Part shown: positions 61,641 through 64,000 of the stretch, piece after piece
How the letters are laid out: the number at the start of each line of letters is the position of its first letter
Numbering within the stretch: position 1 is the stretch's first letter
Origin: Campylorhamphus procurvoides
Taxonomy: Eukaryota > Chordata > Aves > Passeriformes > Dendrocolaptidae
DNA: 64,000 bases
Reading direction: 5' to 3'
Assembly: GCA_013396655.1 (NCBI GenBank)
Contig: WBMV01005060.1
Coordinates: 434,001 to 498,000 of the forward strand
Notes under the pieces: model-generated
What the model was told of the DNA's origin: nothing
The model's input: only the letters and a program-made list of their open reading frames with translations
The model's database searches: none
Translations under genes and position numbers: made by a program

Positions 61641-64000
61641 TCCAATAAGACACCATCAGCTTAAATCACTACACAGGGTAAGCTAATTTTAAGGGATTTG
61701 AAGTCCTCGTTTCATCCCAAAAGGACTGTTTAATGCTAAAAGCTAATAATGATGTGTCTGTTTAGAGCTGCCAATTTTAGCAAAAATATTCAGTTTCAAT
61801 GTGGAAAAGTTCTATTACGTATCTGCTGCTGTGGATATTTCACCTCAGATGGGACTTGACCAAAATTTGTAGATGTTAAATCTCAAAATCTGTAAGTTTA
61901 CAAATTTAAACATTTGCAGTAATTTAAAACTGCTGGGGAATTCTCCATGTGGGGTTTATTTTTATTTTTCATCTATTCCAATAACATTGAGGCAGTAGCT
62001 TTATTCAAATTAGCTTGATATACAGTAAAATTTGAATAACATTTGAATGACAATATAGTATTTTTGCATTTATGTGTTTCAGCAGAATTAATCTTGCAAT
62101 GTGGGTTTTTTTCAGAATTAAAGAGCTGGCAGAGAAATGATTTTGATACAAGAAGGTTGCACGATTCAACACTACTTTCTGTCAGCATAATAGTGCCTAC
62201 CACACATGGCATGAAAATGTGAGTTTCACCAGCAGGGCAACAGAATAAAAGCACCAAACAAAAACCCCAAGCTCAAACCAAGTCAAACCAATAGCTTAGT
62301 TAAAAGCTAGGGGAATTTAAAAAAAAAAAAGAAAACATTTCTTGATGTTCATATACACCAACACATATATATATATTTAAAAAAATGAGTAAATCAAAAT
62401 TTCTGACTTTCCATCCTGGTGTATATCACAATACACCTTAGACATGAGAACCTGCACACCAGACCTGTTAAGTCCCTGTTCTCTGGTTCTGCAGTGCCTT
62501 TTGCTGTGCTGTCTGTCCCCATCACTAAGATGCTTGCACTATGACACCAGCCCATAGTTTTTCAGTCTCCATTTTTCATAACACTTAAAATGTTGTGTTT
62601 CAATACAACACAAAAATAAATAAAAAAGCAAGCATTACTCTTAACAGTAAAAGGCTGCAGCTACGTAGAGACAAATGTTTTTCTTTCATTTCAGCAATGT
62701 TGAGTGTCTGTGCCCAAAACGTCTCTCCTACATCTGTTTCATGTGTGCAATATATATGATCGTTACAGGCACCTGGTGCCAACATTCTCTGCTTAAACAG
62801 TCCAGAAGCTTCTGCTTTTCTAATTATCACTGTTATTATACATGCCTTTGCATAAGATTCTGGAGTACCTATAAAGCAACTTCATTGCTTATTTCTATAC
62901 TTAATATATTATAATTTTATATGGAGCTATCTTACTGGTAATTGCTCTCTGCTATATTTCTCCTGACCAAAAAGTGAAAAGAAATACACATTTGTTTGTC
63001 TACATGATGTCATGTGCCAAGTGTAATTACTTCTAGAGCAGCTCATCTGAGTCTCAAGAAAGTTTATTTCTTCAAAACACTGAGATGAAATTACACACTG
63101 CACCACTGAACCTGACTTATTAAACAGAAAAAGGCCAGAGGACAGCTCCTTGATGCAAGATGTATTCTATCTTTTGAACGTCAAAGTGTGTGAACCTGGC
63201 AAAATGTTGGCTGTCCTGCTCTGTTGTCAAACAGCAAATAAAGGTATTGTTGGTGTGAGAAAGCAAGCTATTCACAATTTTAAATTACTCTGTTGTCAGC
63301 TTCCCCATATAATTATGGAGCCTAGAAACTGCAAAGAAAAAGTAATCAAAACATTTACACAGAATTGGGACTGTGGATTGCTGGGGAAAGAAAAGTTTTA
63401 TCAGCAAGGATGTGGCTAAAGGATTTTCAAGAGTTTATTTTGCCTCAAGCCAGGTCTTGTGTGCACTAGGGAGAACGAACCTCAAACACCGAGAAAACAG
63501 AAATTTTTATTATCATACTTCCGTATCTCTGTTATTTAGTAAATATTTTAAGTAATTCATCTATTTTCATAGTTGCTAAAGAGTCCCATGTTTTCTCTAA
63601 CCTGCACATTTGCCAAACTCCACAGATGAGGATGGAAAACTTTAAATATAGTTCCCTATATTTAAACCTAAATAGTGCAAGGAAAATATGAAGTTTATTC
63701 CTTTTGGTTACAAAAATATTTGCTATGTGAATAATAAGACCAAAGTGTTGCACAGAAACTGTTGCACGAATCTGCACGAATAGATTCTGGTGATTAAATC
63801 TGGATCATTTACAATCCTATAATTATTATGGCATCTGATTACCTCAGTTTCTAAATCCTGTTCATTTCTAAGGGTGTGACAGACAGTGAAGTTCTTCTGT
63901 CCACTTGGTCTATTCATATTCTGTAAACAAGATCTGCTTCCAGAGCTCCTGGATGTCTGTCAAGTTACCTAATTGCAGTACAGCATGGAGTAATGCATTT
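61641..64000. other. AT-rich non-coding DNA, nothing firmly recognised
   Basis: Contains a short A-run near 62319 and a TATATATAT run near 62366. Open frames of up to 94 codons (61973-62257 -, 63150-63419 +) have no splice or family support. Confidence 0.5.

Overview
This window looks like AT-rich vertebrate nuclear DNA, most likely from a bird. The clearest markers are CR1 (chicken repeat 1) LINE fragments at 27.75, 39.96, 40.75 and 57.98 kb. Each begins on the + strand with remnants of the inverted CR1 terminal octamer repeat (AGAATCATAGAAT-like), followed by a GTTGGAAGGGAC-like block, so all four lie in reverse orientation. A much older CR1-clade LINE fragment of about 1.8 kb sits at 37.8-39.6 kb and still shows decayed reverse-transcriptase motifs. 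The wording of the youngest-looking fragments suggests a neoavian bird, possibly a passerine, but that is inference. There is no sign of bacterial, viral or plasmid organisation: no operons, no rRNA or tRNA genes and no CRISPR array.

I find no complete protein-coding gene. The longest open frame is 139 codons, within what chance allows in 64 kb of AT-rich DNA. The best gene signal is a candidate terminal coding exon at 55265-55372 on the + strand, with a good splice acceptor, 35 codons and a stop. A possible 1.25-kb 3' UTR follows, ending near an AATAAA at 56623. Weaker exon-like segments occur at 13881, 14282, 15768, 36178 and 46379 on the + strand and at 25283-25360 on the - strand. I do not recognise the encoded protein. 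If the terminal exon is real, the first 55 kb is mostly large introns or upstream sequence of this gene and the last 7 kb is downstream intergenic DNA.

Layout: 1-6.2 kb, plain AT-rich DNA with two GC-richer blocks. 6.2-7.5 kb, a possible conserved non-coding element with a diverged tandem duplication, then two adjacent long ORFs. 7.5-18.6 kb, mostly featureless, with several exon-like segments. 18.6-21.7 kb, a poly(A) run with one N, a GC-richer ORF-dense block and two possible enhancer-like elements. 21.7-27.7 kb, plain, with a strong G-run at 26.02 kb. 27.7-41.2 kb, the repeat-rich part: four CR1-type fragments, an A/C-rich tract, a purine-rich tract and poly(A). 41.2-55.2 kb, plain, with an (AT)n microsatellite and a 17-bp minisatellite. 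55.27-56.65 kb, the candidate terminal exon and 3' UTR. 56.65-64 kb, intergenic, with a CR1 fragment, a pair of diverged repeats and a possible conserved element.

I see no convincing new biological system. The points most worth checking are the candidate terminal exon, the ancient LINE, and the diverged repeat pair at 57.9 and 59.4 kb.
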